Source: an uncultured Eubacteriales bacterium
GTDB taxonomy: Bacteria > Bacillota > Clostridia > Christensenellales > Borkfalkiaceae
Reading direction: 5' to 3'
NCBI GenBank assembly: GCA_949745625.1
Contig: CATJZR010000048.1
Span: forward strand, 1 to 22,053
DNA: 22,053 nucleotides
Part shown: positions 6,581 through 14,069 of the stretch, piece after piece
Layout: each line of letters starts with the position of its first letter
Position numbering within the stretch: position 1 is the stretch's first letter
Program-made: the position numbers and the translations under genes
Notes under the pieces: generated by a model
What the model saw: the letters and a program-made list of their open reading frames with translations, nothing else
Database searches by the model: none
What the model was told of the DNA's origin: nothing

Positions 6581-7453
6581 ATGAAAACAGCGATTATAAC
6601 TGACAGTAACAGCGGAATAACGCAAAACGAAGCAAAAGAATTAGGCATTTTCGTAGTACCCATGCCCGTCCTTATAGACGACGATACCTTCTATGAGGAC
6701 CTTACCATGACGCAGGAAAATTTTTACGAAAAGCTAAAAAGCAACGTGAGGGTCTCCACCTCTCAGCCCAACCCCGAACACGTCGGAGAAATATGGGACA
6801 ACGCTTTAAAAACTCACGACGAAATAGTCTATATCCCCATGTCGAGCGGACTTTCGGAAACCTGCCGTACCTTGCAGCACTATTCAGAAACCGAAGAACG
6901 CTTTAAAGGTAAAGTTTTCGTAGTCGACAATCAGAGAATATCAATTACACAAAAACAAAGCGTTCTCGATGCTATCAAACTCTCAGAAGAAGGCAAATCG
7001 GCCAAAGAAATTTCCGAATGGCTGATAAACACGAAAATGACTTCAAGTATTTATATAATGGTCGACACGCTTAAATATCTTAAAAAAGGCGGCAGACTTA
7101 CCCCCGCCGTTGCCGCAATAGGCACACTTTTGAGAATTAAACCCGTACTTCAGATTCAGGGCTATAAGCTTGATACCTTTGCAAAGGTAAGAAAACTTTC
7201 CGACGCAAAAGAGACAATGATAGACGCGATAAAAAAAGACCTTGAAACGAGATTTAAAAAAGAATACGATGCGGGCAAAATGATACTTCATATCGCCCAC
7301 ACCGAAAATTATGACGAAGCTATAACATTCAAAAACGATGTTGCGGCAGCATTCCCCAATACCGAACTGAAATTTGTAGACCCGCTCTCGCTCAGCGTTT
7401 CCTGCCATATCGGACCCGGCGCGCTTGCCATAGCTTGCACGATAAAATATTAA
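6581..7453 (+). CDS. DegV-family fatty-acid-binding protein, second copy
   Basis: Also 290 residues and aligning to the first copy end to end without a gap, so this is a tandem duplication. It has the canonical N-terminus TDSNSG, then STSQPN near 60, SSGL at 88-91, KKGGR near 168, a GTLLRIKPVL core and CHIGPGALA at the end. Differences concentrate in the first third and in the helices around residues 90-105, which in FakB-type proteins line or cover the lipid pocket. That hints at different acyl-chain preference (inference). The Shine-Dalgarno GGGAAG is weaker than that of copy one. Its stop codon overlaps the convergent YihY-type gene by 4 bp, with no terminator between. Confidence 0.9.
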   Translation: MKTAIITDSNSGITQNEAKELGIFVVPMPVLIDDDTFYEDLTMTQENFYEKLKSNVRVSTSQPNPEHVGEIWDNALKTHDEIVYIPMSSGLSETCRTLQHYSETEERFKGKVFVVDNQRISITQKQSVLDAIKLSEEGKSAKEISEWLINTKMTSSIYIMVDTLKYLKKGGRLTPAVAAIGTLLRIKPVLQIQGYKLDTFAKVRKLSDAKETMIDAIKKDLETRFKKEYDAGKMILHIAHTENYDEAITFKNDVAAAFPNTELKFVDPLSLSVSCHIGPGALAIACTIKY

Positions 7454-8223
7454 AGTAAATTTTTATATTCCCTCCTGCTTTGGAACATTCCGTTATAGAT
7501 TATCCCGATAACGAAACTGCTCATCATTATATAGCACCATAAAAGAAATATAATCAGCGCGGCAATTTTTCCGTAAAGCTTTTCGGGGTTTGCAAAAACA
7601 GTATATACATTAAATCCTATAATGAACAACAACCATAACGCAGTAGTCAGCAAGCTTCCGGGTATTACCTCGGAAGCTTTCAGTTTATAAGGACACGCAA
7701 ATAAATTAAGAACGAGCGCAACCAAAAACGCCGCTGCTGTTATAACGGTATAGGTTATTAAGTCCGAAATATAGAACGGCAAAAATTTATCAAGCAGCCA
7801 CGAGCCCGTCACTGACATTGCGGCAAGCACTGCAGCGGAAAAGAACGCGACGAAAATAAGAAACAGTGAGGCAAGCCGTAAACGAAGTCCTCCCTTCACC
7901 CTCGAGCTGTTGTAAATTATTTCGCCGCTGCGTCTGAGATGATAAAAAAAGTTTGTAGACGAATAGAGCGTCGTAACAAGGAATATTATTCCCGCGCCGC
8001 TTGCGGCGCTTTCCGCCGATGACTTTAACGACCTCAAAAACGGACTTACCGCAGCAAAAAAATCGTGCGACAAAAACCGCTCTATATCCACGTTTCCACA
8101 TACAAGCGTCAACCAAAGCGTAAACGGTGCTATGCTCATCAACAAAAAATAAACAAGCGTTCCCGCAATCGTGGAAAAACGCTTATCGGAAAAATATTTA
8201 TACAGCCTCAGAATCTTGCTCAT
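7450..8223 (-). CDS. YihY/virulence factor BrkB family membrane protein
   Basis: About 257 residues with around six hydrophobic segments, starting with an amphipathic KILRLYKYFSDKRF stretch and a first membrane segment containing AGTLVYFLLMSIAPF, the typical YihY/BrkB opening. The family is widespread and its biochemical role unsettled; older names such as ribonuclease BN are not supported for it. I prefer the ATG at 8223, which gives the family-like N-terminus. A longer start at 8265 lies inside a terminator hairpin. Neither has a normal Shine-Dalgarno. It lies downstream of the cysteine-rich gene and ends sharing the palindrome TTAA with the stop of the second degV. Confidence 0.85.
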   Translation of the reverse strand: MSKILRLYKYFSDKRFSTIAGTLVYFLLMSIAPFTLWLTLVCGNVDIERFLSHDFFAAVSPFLRSLKSSAESAASGAGIIFLVTTLYSSTNFFYHLRRSGEIIYNSSRVKGGLRLRLASLFLIFVAFFSAAVLAAMSVTGSWLLDKFLPFYISDLITYTVITAAAFLVALVLNLFACPYKLKASEVIPGSLLTTALWLLFIIGFNVYTVFANPEKLYGKIAALIIFLLWCYIMMSSFVIGIIYNGMFQSRREYKNLL

Positions 8224-8240
8224 ATATTTATTGTCTGCAA

Positions 8241-8276
8241 TTTTAAAAAAATTAAGGGGTAACATTAAGTTACCCC
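8241..8276 (-). terminator. Terminator of the cysteine-rich gene
   Basis: On the minus strand GGGGTAAC (8276-8269), loop TTAAT, GTTACCCC (8263-8256), then TTAATTTTTTT. It stands 9 nt past the cysteine-rich gene's stop and about 30 nt before the preferred start of the YihY-type gene. Confidence 0.82.
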
Positions 8277-8284
8277 CCGTTTTA

Positions 8285-8548
8285 TTAATCGTCGCAGCGG
8301 TTGTGACAGTGGTTTTGACAGCGATGACGGCAAGGACAATCGTTGAAGTTGTCGAAGTTATCGGTATTCAGCGCATACTGCGCAGCATAATAAGCATCGA
8401 ACTGATTGCAGTTATTGCAGCGATTTTCCCTTCTACAGCCGCATCTGCATCTGTTGCACGGGCAGCAACGCCATAAGTTCAAAAGTCCGCAAAAACCGTA
8501 GTTGTAGTTATCGTTACATCTGTTGCATCTGTTACAATTATTACACAT
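8285..8548 (-). CDS. Cysteine/asparagine-rich small protein
   Basis: An 87-residue protein with 18 cysteines (about one residue in five), many asparagines and arginines and three histidines near the end. The N-terminus is a CxxC ladder (CNNCNRCNRC), followed by CCPCNRCRCGC around residues 28-38, CNNC at 44-47, a cysteine-free middle rich in Y, A, D and N, and CPCRHRCQNHCHNRC near the C-terminus. No membrane segment or signal is visible. I recognise no family. Such composition suits a metal-binding protein or a disulphide-cross-linked structural protein such as a spore-coat component; neither is shown. The start is fixed by AGAGGAAG 7 nt upstream, and the gene has its own terminator. Confidence 0.78.
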   Translation of the reverse strand: MCNNCNRCNRCNDNYNYGFCGLLNLWRCCPCNRCRCGCRRENRCNNCNQFDAYYAAQYALNTDNFDNFNDCPCRHRCQNHCHNRCDD

Positions 8549-8571
8549 AAGTAATCTTCCTCTTAAAGTTT

Positions 8572-8601
8572 AATACAGACAAAGGTTTCCCCCCTTGTCA
8601 A
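8572..8601 (-). promoter_or_regulatory. Possible promoter of the cysteine-rich gene
   Basis: On the minus strand a perfect TTGACA (8601-8596), 18 nt, TGTATT (8577-8572). The -10 matches only 4 of 6. The spacer contains a G6 run. A long inverted repeat lies just upstream. Confidence 0.4.
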
Positions 8602-8603
8602 TA

Positions 8604-8653
8604 CTTCATTATATGAAGAAACACAGCCCCTTTGCGACTGTGTTTCTTCATAT
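8604..8653. repeat. Perfect 16-bp inverted repeat with an overlapping alternative hairpin
   Basis: ATATGAAGAAACACAG (8611-8626) and its exact complement (8638-8653) flank an 11-nt loop. The outer part ATGAAG (8613-8618) can instead pair with CTTCAT at 8604-8609 across a 3-nt loop. Neither side has a clear T run. It lies directly upstream of the -35 of the cysteine-rich gene. It may be a terminator, an operator or a remnant of a small repeat element; I cannot decide. Confidence 0.7.
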
Positions 8654-8787
8654 TTAATCATTAAGTAATATTTCAATTTTTTTACGACAAATGTTTGAGA
8701 GATATATTTTTAAATTAACCGCTCAATAAGAAGAAGTCGGTGTGTATTAATTGACTATATGGATACGGTTACATACAAACTGCTGAA

Positions 8788-8919
8788 ATGTGGATTAAGG
8801 AATTTATTGAAAAAATACACACAGAATGTGCGCAGTTAATTTGGGAAGAAAAGAAAACTTATTTTGTAAAGCATAAATTTAAAACAGCAAAACTATTTTG
8901 TAATGCAAAAAGGAAGTAA
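8788..8919 (+). pseudogene. Short coding-like stretch, doubtful (43 codons)
   Basis: The 396-nt interval between the cysteine-rich gene and rubrerythrin holds, besides the inverted repeat and two regulatory sites, this short open stretch (MWIKEFIEKIHTEC...). It has coding-like amino-acid use (amphipathic, lysine- and glutamate-rich), no Shine-Dalgarno, and a stop inside the rubrerythrin terminator stem. Reading frame continues upstream to a TGA at 8751. It may be a gene remnant or chance; no family is recognised. Confidence 0.2.
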
Positions 8920-8939
8920 GCAGCTACTTACTTCCTTTT
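8903..8939 (-). terminator. Rubrerythrin terminator
   Basis: A perfect 13-bp stem (AAAAGGAAGTAAG at 8908-8920 with its complement at 8927-8939), loop of 6 nt, ending on the minus strand in TTTTTGC, 5 nt beyond the rubrerythrin stop. Confidence 0.85.
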
Positions 8940-8944
8940 ATTAA

Positions 8945-9475
8945 TTATTTTCCGAAATATCTTTTCAAAAGACCAGCAAAGCCCGCGCCGTGTCTTGCTT
9001 CGTCCTTTGCCATTTCGTGAACGGTATCGTGAATTGCATCGTAACCGAGCTGTTTTGCTCTTTTTGCGATAGCAAGCTTGCCGTCGCACGCGCCCGCCTC
9101 TGCACCCGCGCGCAATTCAAGGTTCTTCTTCGTGGAAGGCGTAACCACCTCGCCGATAAGCTCGGCAAATTTTGCCGCGTGCTCAGCCTCTTCCAAAGCG
9201 TAGCGCTTGAACGCTTCCGCAATTTCGGGATACCCCTCGCGGTCCGCAACTCTTGACATCGCAAGATACATACCAACCTCGGTACATTCGCCCATAAAGT
9301 TAGCCTGCAATCCATCCATTATTTCTTTATCTTCGACTTTTCCGTCGCCGACAACGTGCTCGCATGCAAAAGTAGCCTTTTCACTGCCAACTGGCTCGAA
9401 TTTCTTAGCCTTGCATACGGGGCAAACCTCTACGCTGTCTTCAACGATTTCGCCGCAAACAACACATCTTTTCAT
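8945..9475 (-). CDS. Reverse rubrerythrin (rubredoxin domain at the N-terminus)
   Basis: A 176-residue protein with reversed domain order. A rubredoxin-like iron site, C4-C7 and C18-C21, comes first, and a four-helix ferritin-like di-iron domain occupies about 40-176. Likely di-iron ligands include E63 (GECTE), the EEAEH motif at 95-99 and DEARH at 158-162. Reverse rubrerythrins of clostridia act as the terminal part of an NAD(P)H-dependent peroxide reductase and protect anaerobes from H2O2 and O2. Rubredoxin and reductase partners are not in the window. AAAGGAGA fixes the start, with a strong promoter at 9505-9533 and a terminator just downstream, so it is a single-gene unit. Confidence 0.93.
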   Translation of the reverse strand: MKRCVVCGEIVEDSVEVCPVCKAKKFEPVGSEKATFACEHVVGDGKVEDKEIMDGLQANFMGECTEVGMYLAMSRVADREGYPEIAEAFKRYALEEAEHAAKFAELIGEVVTPSTKKNLELRAGAEAGACDGKLAIAKRAKQLGYDAIHDTVHEMAKDEARHGAGFAGLLKRYFGK

Positions 9476-9504
9476 ATAAATATCTCCTTTTTTATAGTAT
9501 CTTA

Positions 9505-9533
9505 ATTATACCACAAAATTATTAAATTGGCAA
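9505..9533 (-). promoter_or_regulatory. Rubrerythrin promoter
   Basis: On the minus strand TTGCCA (9533-9528), 17 nt, TATAAT (9510-9505). The -35 sits within a TATTGC-TAAA-TATTGC direct repeat. I do not see a clear PerR box. Confidence 0.8.
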
Positions 9534-9561
9534 TATTTAGCAATAAGATTTCACAATTTTT

Positions 9562-11238
9562 TTACATTTTATCCGGTACGCCTATTCCCAGCAACGCCAA
9601 AGCATTTTTAAGAGTTTGTAATGTTGCAGCAGTAAGAGCAAGCCTGAAATCTTTAGTTTCGCCCTCTACCGATAATATTTTGCAGTCGATATAAAATTTA
9701 TTGAATTTTTGGGCAAGGTCAACCGCATATCGCGCGATATAACTGGGCTCGTATTTCTCTGCCGCCTCAACCAAAGTGGTTTTGAAAGCCGCTAGAGCCT
9801 TTACCACCTCGAACTCTACCGCATTAGGTTGGTAATCATCCGGCAACCTTATTTTTTCCGCCTTTGAAATAACCGAATTTGCGCGGGCACACGTATATTG
9901 CACGTAGACGCTTGTTTCACCTTCGAAGCTCAAAACTTTATCGTAAGAAAATACGATGTCTTTTATTTTGTTATTGTACAATGCGCCAAATATTACCGCG
10001 CCTATTCCGACCTTTTCAGCTATTTCGGATTTATTTTCAAGGTCGGGATTTTTTTCGGCAACGACATTGTACGCCTTTTCGACGCACTTACTAATAACGT
10101 CCTCAAGCCACACGACCTTGCCTTTACGCGTGGACATTGCCCCGTCTTCAAGCGAAACCATTCCGTAAGCTACATGAACCAAATCCTTAGCCCAGTCGTT
10201 ACCCATGAGCTCTATAACCTTAAAGACCTGCTTGAAATGCAGGTTTTGCTGATAAGCCACGACGTATAGACATTTGTGGAAATTATATGTGTTTTTACGA
10301 TAATATGCAGCCGCCAAATCACGCGTGGCATACAGCGACGCACCGTCCGAGCGTAAAATGAGGCATGGCGGCATTCCGTACTCTTCCAAATCGACGATAG
10401 TCGCACCCGCGCTTTCTTTCAAAAGATTTTTCGCGCGTAACTCGTCGATTATCGGCTGCATTTTATCGGTATAGAAACGCTCGCCCGCATAGCTGTCGAA
10501 CCTAACTCCCAGCCTTTTATAAATCCCCTCGACATATTTCAAAGTAAGCGCCTTGAACCACTCAAAAATTTCGTTGGCTTCCCTGTCACCGCTTTCTATT
10601 AGGCGAAAATATTCGCGCGCCTCGCTTTCCATTTGCTCGTCCGCCTCGTTATTGAAACGAACATAAAGCTCGTTTATGGCGTGTATACCGCCCTTTTCCA
10701 CTTCCTGCTTATTTCCCCAATGCTTATAAGCGCAGATAAGCTTGCCAAACTGCGTACCATAATCGCCCAAATGGTTTATACCGACTACTTCGTAGCCCAA
10801 AAATTTATAAAGTTTGTAAAGAGCGCTTCCTAAAACGGTAGTCGAAAGATGCCCGATATGAAAAGGCTTCGCAATGTTTACCGATGAATAATCGATACAA
10901 ACCGTTTTACCCGCGCCAGTGTCAGACGCGCCGAAGCCGTCCCCCGCCTTCATAACCTCAGCTATCACCGAGCTTGCAAGTCCGGCCTTGTTGACCTTAA
11001 AATTAAGGTATCCGTTTAACGCCGAAACCTCACTAATAACTTCGTCGGTAACGTAAGCACCTTTCAGCTCATCGGCAATAGCCACGGGACTTTTTCTCAA
11101 AATTTTTGCAAACTTGAAGCAAGGTAAAGCAAAATCGCCCATTTCCGAGTTGGGGGGTAAGGCGATAGAAGAATAAATTTCATTTTCACTGACGCCGTCA
11201 ACTTTAATTCTGTCGGCAATGTACTTTTTGTAATCCAT
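9562..11238 (-). CDS. argS: Arginyl-tRNA synthetase
   Basis: A 558-residue class I synthetase that charges tRNA-Arg with arginine. The N-terminal additional domain (about 1-110) is followed by the HIGH box within KPFHIGHLSTT near residue 127. The class-typical MSTRKGKVV (KMSKS-equivalent) lies near 365, and the all-helical anticodon-binding domain forms the last 120 residues, ending with the LLGIGVPDKM tail common in ArgRS. I choose the ATG at 11238 (MDYKKYIADRI). A TTG start 36 nt upstream would lie inside the promoter. There is no Shine-Dalgarno, and the -10 box ends 7 nt before the ATG, so the mRNA is probably leaderless. No T-box leader can fit. Confidence 0.95.
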   Translation of the reverse strand: MDYKKYIADRIKVDGVSENEIYSSIALPPNSEMGDFALPCFKFAKILRKSPVAIADELKGAYVTDEVISEVSALNGYLNFKVNKAGLASSVIAEVMKAGDGFGASDTGAGKTVCIDYSSVNIAKPFHIGHLSTTVLGSALYKLYKFLGYEVVGINHLGDYGTQFGKLICAYKHWGNKQEVEKGGIHAINELYVRFNNEADEQMESEAREYFRLIESGDREANEIFEWFKALTLKYVEGIYKRLGVRFDSYAGERFYTDKMQPIIDELRAKNLLKESAGATIVDLEEYGMPPCLILRSDGASLYATRDLAAAYYRKNTYNFHKCLYVVAYQQNLHFKQVFKVIELMGNDWAKDLVHVAYGMVSLEDGAMSTRKGKVVWLEDVISKCVEKAYNVVAEKNPDLENKSEIAEKVGIGAVIFGALYNNKIKDIVFSYDKVLSFEGETSVYVQYTCARANSVISKAEKIRLPDDYQPNAVEFEVVKALAAFKTTLVEAAEKYEPSYIARYAVDLAQKFNKFYIDCKILSVEGETKDFRLALTAATLQTLKNALALLGIGVPDKM

Positions 11239-11245
11239 AAACAAA

Positions 11246-11274
11246 ATTTTACCACACAAATAAAAATTTATCAA
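11246..11274 (-). promoter_or_regulatory. argS promoter, predicted leaderless
   Basis: On the minus strand TTGATA (11274-11269), 17 nt, TAAAAT (11251-11246), then 7 nt (TTTGTTT) and the argS ATG. The expected start point coincides with the A of the start codon. Confidence 0.78.
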
Positions 11275-11292
11275 GTTTAAGCGGTATTTGTT

Positions 11293-11320
11293 TTGATTTT
11301 TTGCTTATTTATATTATAAT
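11293..11320 (+). promoter_or_regulatory. ychF promoter
   Basis: TTGATT at 11293-11298, 16 nt, TATAAT at 11315-11320. The start would give a leader of about 25 nt carrying AAGGAAG before the ychF ATG. It is divergent from the argS promoter, 18 bp away. Confidence 0.75.
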
Positions 11321-11351
11321 TTAAATAACTTTATATTCAAGGAAGAAATAT

Positions 11352-12452
11352 ATGAAACTAGGTGTTGTAGGACTGCCCAACGTAGGAAAATCCACGCTGT
11401 TTAATGCAATAACCCATGCAGGAGCCGAGGCTGCAAATTATCCTTTTTGTACCATAGAACCGAACGTAGGCGTTGTCGCCGTTCCCGACGAGCGGCTCGA
11501 TAAGCTTGCCGCGCTTTACAGCAGTAAAAAAGTAACCCCCGCCGTCGTCGAATTTGTAGATATTGCGGGACTTGTCAAGGGGGCATCCAAAGGTGAAGGT
11601 CTGGGCAATAAATTCCTTTCGCACGTTAGAGAGTGCGATGCAATCGTTCACGTGGTGCGTTGCTTCGAGAACGAGAACATTACGCACGTAAACAATAAAA
11701 TAGACCCGGTTGCCGATATTCAGACGATTACGCTCGAACTTATACTCGCCGATATAGAAGCAGTCAATAAGCGTCAGGACCGAATAAGAAGCACCGCACG
11801 CGGCGGTGCAAACAAGGAGGCTGCTGCAGAGTTCGCGCTTTTGGAGAGACTTGAAAAATTTTTAACCGAGGAAAAGCCCGCAAGGCTTTTCACCTGCTCC
11901 GACGACGAAAAGCCGATTATAGACAACCTCTTCCTGCTTACCGCTAAACCTATAATTTATGCGGCGAATATTTCGGAATTCGATATGGGCAAGGATGAAA
12001 ACGATATACCCCTCGTCTGCACCGTCAAAGATTACGCAGCCAAAGAGGGCAGCGAGGTTCTAGTAATATGCGCCAAAACCGAGGAAGAGCTTTCGTTGAT
12101 GTCCGACGAGGACATGTCAGTATTTTTAGAAGAGCTCGGGCTTGAAGAAAGTGGTCTAAACCGTCTTATTAAAAAGAGCTACGCGCTTTTAGGACTTATC
12201 TCTTACCTTACCGCAGGTGAAAAAGAAACGAGAGCCTGGACTATCGTAAAAGGCACTAAGGCACCTCAAGCGGCGGGAAAAATCCATACTGATTTCGAAA
12301 GAGGTTTTATCCGCGCCGAAATATGCGACTGGCAGACACTTCTCGAATGCGGCGGGCTTGTCGGCGCGCGCGAAAAAGGCAAAGTCCGCTCGGAAGGCAA
12401 GGACTACGTTATAAAGGACGGTGACGTCGTACTCTTCCGCTTTAACGTGTAA
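11352..12452 (+). CDS. ychF: Redox-regulated ATPase YchF (OLA1/Obg-like)
   Basis: A 366-residue protein, the normal YchF length. It has a P-loop GLPNVGKS at residues 6-13, NYPFCTIEPN after it, the switch II segment DIAGLVKGASKGEGLGNKFL near 70, and an ANISE element near 205 where GTPases carry NKxD. This is consistent with the family's preference for ATP. A coiled-coil helical insertion (about 130-170) and a C-terminal TGS domain with EICDWQTLLECGG follow. YchF binds ribosomes and is linked to oxidative-stress responses; its precise role is unsettled. It has its own promoter and AAGGAAG, and the MazG-like gene lies 47 nt downstream in the same direction. Confidence 0.95.
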   Translation: MKLGVVGLPNVGKSTLFNAITHAGAEAANYPFCTIEPNVGVVAVPDERLDKLAALYSSKKVTPAVVEFVDIAGLVKGASKGEGLGNKFLSHVRECDAIVHVVRCFENENITHVNNKIDPVADIQTITLELILADIEAVNKRQDRIRSTARGGANKEAAAEFALLERLEKFLTEEKPARLFTCSDDEKPIIDNLFLLTAKPIIYAANISEFDMGKDENDIPLVCTVKDYAAKEGSEVLVICAKTEEELSLMSDEDMSVFLEELGLEESGLNRLIKKSYALLGLISYLTAGEKETRAWTIVKGTKAPQAAGKIHTDFERGFIRAEICDWQTLLECGGLVGAREKGKVRSEGKDYVIKDGDVVLFRFNV

Positions 12453-12499
12453 ATATCGACGGTGGATTTTTAATAAACGATATTTTAGCAGGGTGTAAT

Positions 12500-12802
12500 A
12501 TGACTATTAAAGAAATGCAAAGAGCGGTATATCAAAACAAAATAGAAAAAGGTTTTAATATTACAGATATAAATAAAGAATTTTGTCTTCTTTATGGCGA
12601 GGTAGGCGAAGCCTATGACGCTTGGAGAAAACAAAAAGCAGATTTGGGAGAAGAACTCGCCGATATTGCAATTTATCTTATTGGGTTATCAAAAATCCTC
12701 GGCATCGATCTGGAAAAAGAAATAGAAAATAAAATTAAGATAAATAAAGATAGGAATTACAAAAATATAAACGGCGTTTTTACAAAAACCACAGAAATAT
12801 AA
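12500..12802 (+). CDS. MazG-like nucleotide pyrophosphohydrolase domain protein
   Basis: A 100-residue single-domain protein. The MazG/all-alpha NTP-PPase pattern is visible: an acidic helix with GEVGEAYDAW near residues 33-42, EELADIAIY near 51-59 (the ExxD metal ligands), then a conserved helix and the tail KINKDRNY, common in this family. Such proteins hydrolyse (d)NTPs, often non-canonical ones, to monophosphates for pool cleaning; substrate here is unknown. AGGG lies about 8 nt before the ATG. It is probably co-transcribed with ychF and ends at a bidirectional terminator shared with gap. The gene is more AT-rich than ychF, which may point to separate origin. Confidence 0.8.
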   Translation: MTIKEMQRAVYQNKIEKGFNITDINKEFCLLYGEVGEAYDAWRKQKADLGEELADIAIYLIGLSKILGIDLEKEIENKIKINKDRNYKNINGVFTKTTEI

Positions 12803-12822
12803 ATTCCATTTGTTCGTAAATC

Positions 12823-12854
12823 AAAAAAAAGCCCGACCGCAGTCGGGCTTTTTT
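12823..12854 (+). terminator. Bidirectional terminator between the MazG-like gene and gap
   Basis: GCCCGAC-CGCA-GTCGGGC (12831-12848) is flanked by eight A's and a T6 run, so it has a U tail on both strands. It lies between converging genes. Confidence 0.92.
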
Positions 12855-12864
12855 GTGTTCCATA

Positions 12865-13881
12865 TTATTTAAGTTCGGAGAAATATTTGATAGTTCTTAC
12901 CATGTTTGACGTATAAGAATTTTCGTTATCGTACCATGCTACGACCTTAACAAGCGTAGTACCGTCGCCCAGAGGCATGCACTTCGTCTGCGTTGCGTCG
13001 AACAGCGAACCATAGGTAACACCGATAATATCGCTTGAAACAAGTTCTTCCTCGGTGTAGCCGAATGATGCGGAAGCAGCCTGCTTCATTGCACCGTTTA
13101 CGGCAGCAGCATCGACCTCGCCTTCACATACCGCGATAAGCTGGGTAAGCGAGCCGGTGGGTACGGGTACGCGCTGGGCGCAGCCGTCGAGAACGCCGTT
13201 AAGCTCGGGAATAACGAGACCGATAGCCTTTGCGGCACCCGTCGAGTTGGGAACGATATTTACGGCAGCAGCTCTTGCTCTTCTGAGGTCACCCTTTCTA
13301 TGAGGACCGTCAAGTACCATCTGGTCGCCGGTATAAGCGTGAATAGTAGTCATATAGCCCTTTTTGACTTTGCAGAGCTTGTTGAGCGTGTTAGCCATGG
13401 GCGCAAGGCAGTTCGTCGTGCAGCTTGCTGCGGAAATAACGGTATCGCTTGCCTTTAAGGTCTTTTCGTTTACGCCGAATACAACCGTAGGAAGGTCATT
13501 GCCCGCGGGTGCGGAAATAACGACTTTCTTAGCGCCTGCTTTAATGTGTGCGGACGATTTTTCTTTCGAGCAATAGAAGCCAGTGCACTCGAGTACGACG
13601 TCTACGTTGTGTGCTCTCCAAGGAAGATTAGCCGCATCTTTTTCAGCATAAATTTTAATCGTTTTGCCGTTTACCGTAATGCTGTCCTCTCCCGCTACTA
13701 CGGAATCGCAGTACTTATATCTGCCCTGAGCCGAATCATACTTTAAAAGATGAGCCAGCATTTTAGGGCTTGTAAGGTCGTTAATAGCCACGATTTCGTA
13801 TCCGTCAGCCTCAAACATCTGTCTAAAAGCAAGACGGCCGATTCTGCCGAATCCGTTGATTGCTACTTTTACATTTGCCAT
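12865..13881 (-). CDS. gapA: Glyceraldehyde-3-phosphate dehydrogenase, type I
   Basis: A 338-residue phosphorylating GAPDH that oxidises glyceraldehyde 3-phosphate to 1,3-bisphosphoglycerate in glycolysis. The Rossmann entry INGFGRIGR is at residues 8-16. AIND at 32-35 places an aspartate at the end of the second strand, consistent with NAD rather than NADP. The catalytic loop ASCTTNC contains the nucleophile C154, and WYDNENSY near the C-terminus is the standard signature. GGAGG fixes the start. It is transcribed divergently from fba, so two consecutive-step glycolytic genes share one regulatory interval. The gene ends at a bidirectional terminator. Confidence 0.97.
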   Translation of the reverse strand: MANVKVAINGFGRIGRLAFRQMFEADGYEIVAINDLTSPKMLAHLLKYDSAQGRYKYCDSVVAGEDSITVNGKTIKIYAEKDAANLPWRAHNVDVVLECTGFYCSKEKSSAHIKAGAKKVVISAPAGNDLPTVVFGVNEKTLKASDTVISAASCTTNCLAPMANTLNKLCKVKKGYMTTIHAYTGDQMVLDGPHRKGDLRRARAAAVNIVPNSTGAAKAIGLVIPELNGVLDGCAQRVPVPTGSLTQLIAVCEGEVDAAAVNGAMKQAASASFGYTEEELVSSDIIGVTYGSLFDATQTKCMPLGDGTTLVKVVAWYDNENSYTSNMVRTIKYFSELK

Positions 13882-13922
13882 AATTTGAATTCCTCCAAAA
13901 ATTAATTCATTTTAACACAACA

Positions 13923-13951
13923 AGTATATCAAATATGGTAATTTTAGTCAA
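13923..13951 (-). promoter_or_regulatory. gap promoter
   Basis: On the minus strand TTGACT (13951-13946), 17 nt, TATACT (13928-13923), giving a leader of about 35 nt with GGAGG. Confidence 0.8.
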
Positions 13952-14069
13952 TTCCTTTTAACCAAATACTTAACTGATAAAATTTTACTTATTAGTGTTT
14001 TTAATATTCACAATTATTGACAGGTCAAAGTGTTTTTATGTTATTTTACAAATAATTTCCTAAATAAGC

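Noticed and set aside
8224..8265. Upstream start of the YihY-type gene at 8265
   Set aside because: Its ATG lies in the loop of the cysteine-rich gene's terminator and the extra 14 residues are not family-like, though it cannot be fully excluded.
8285..8548. Repeated TGT/TTG units in the cysteine-rich gene as a tandem DNA repeat or CRISPR
   Set aside because: The repetition follows from CxxC codons in one reading frame; there are no regular spacers or conserved repeat units.
11239..11350. T-box or arginine riboswitch leader for argS
   Set aside because: The predicted promoter ends 7 nt from the ATG and the divergent ychF promoter fills the rest; no T-box element is visible.
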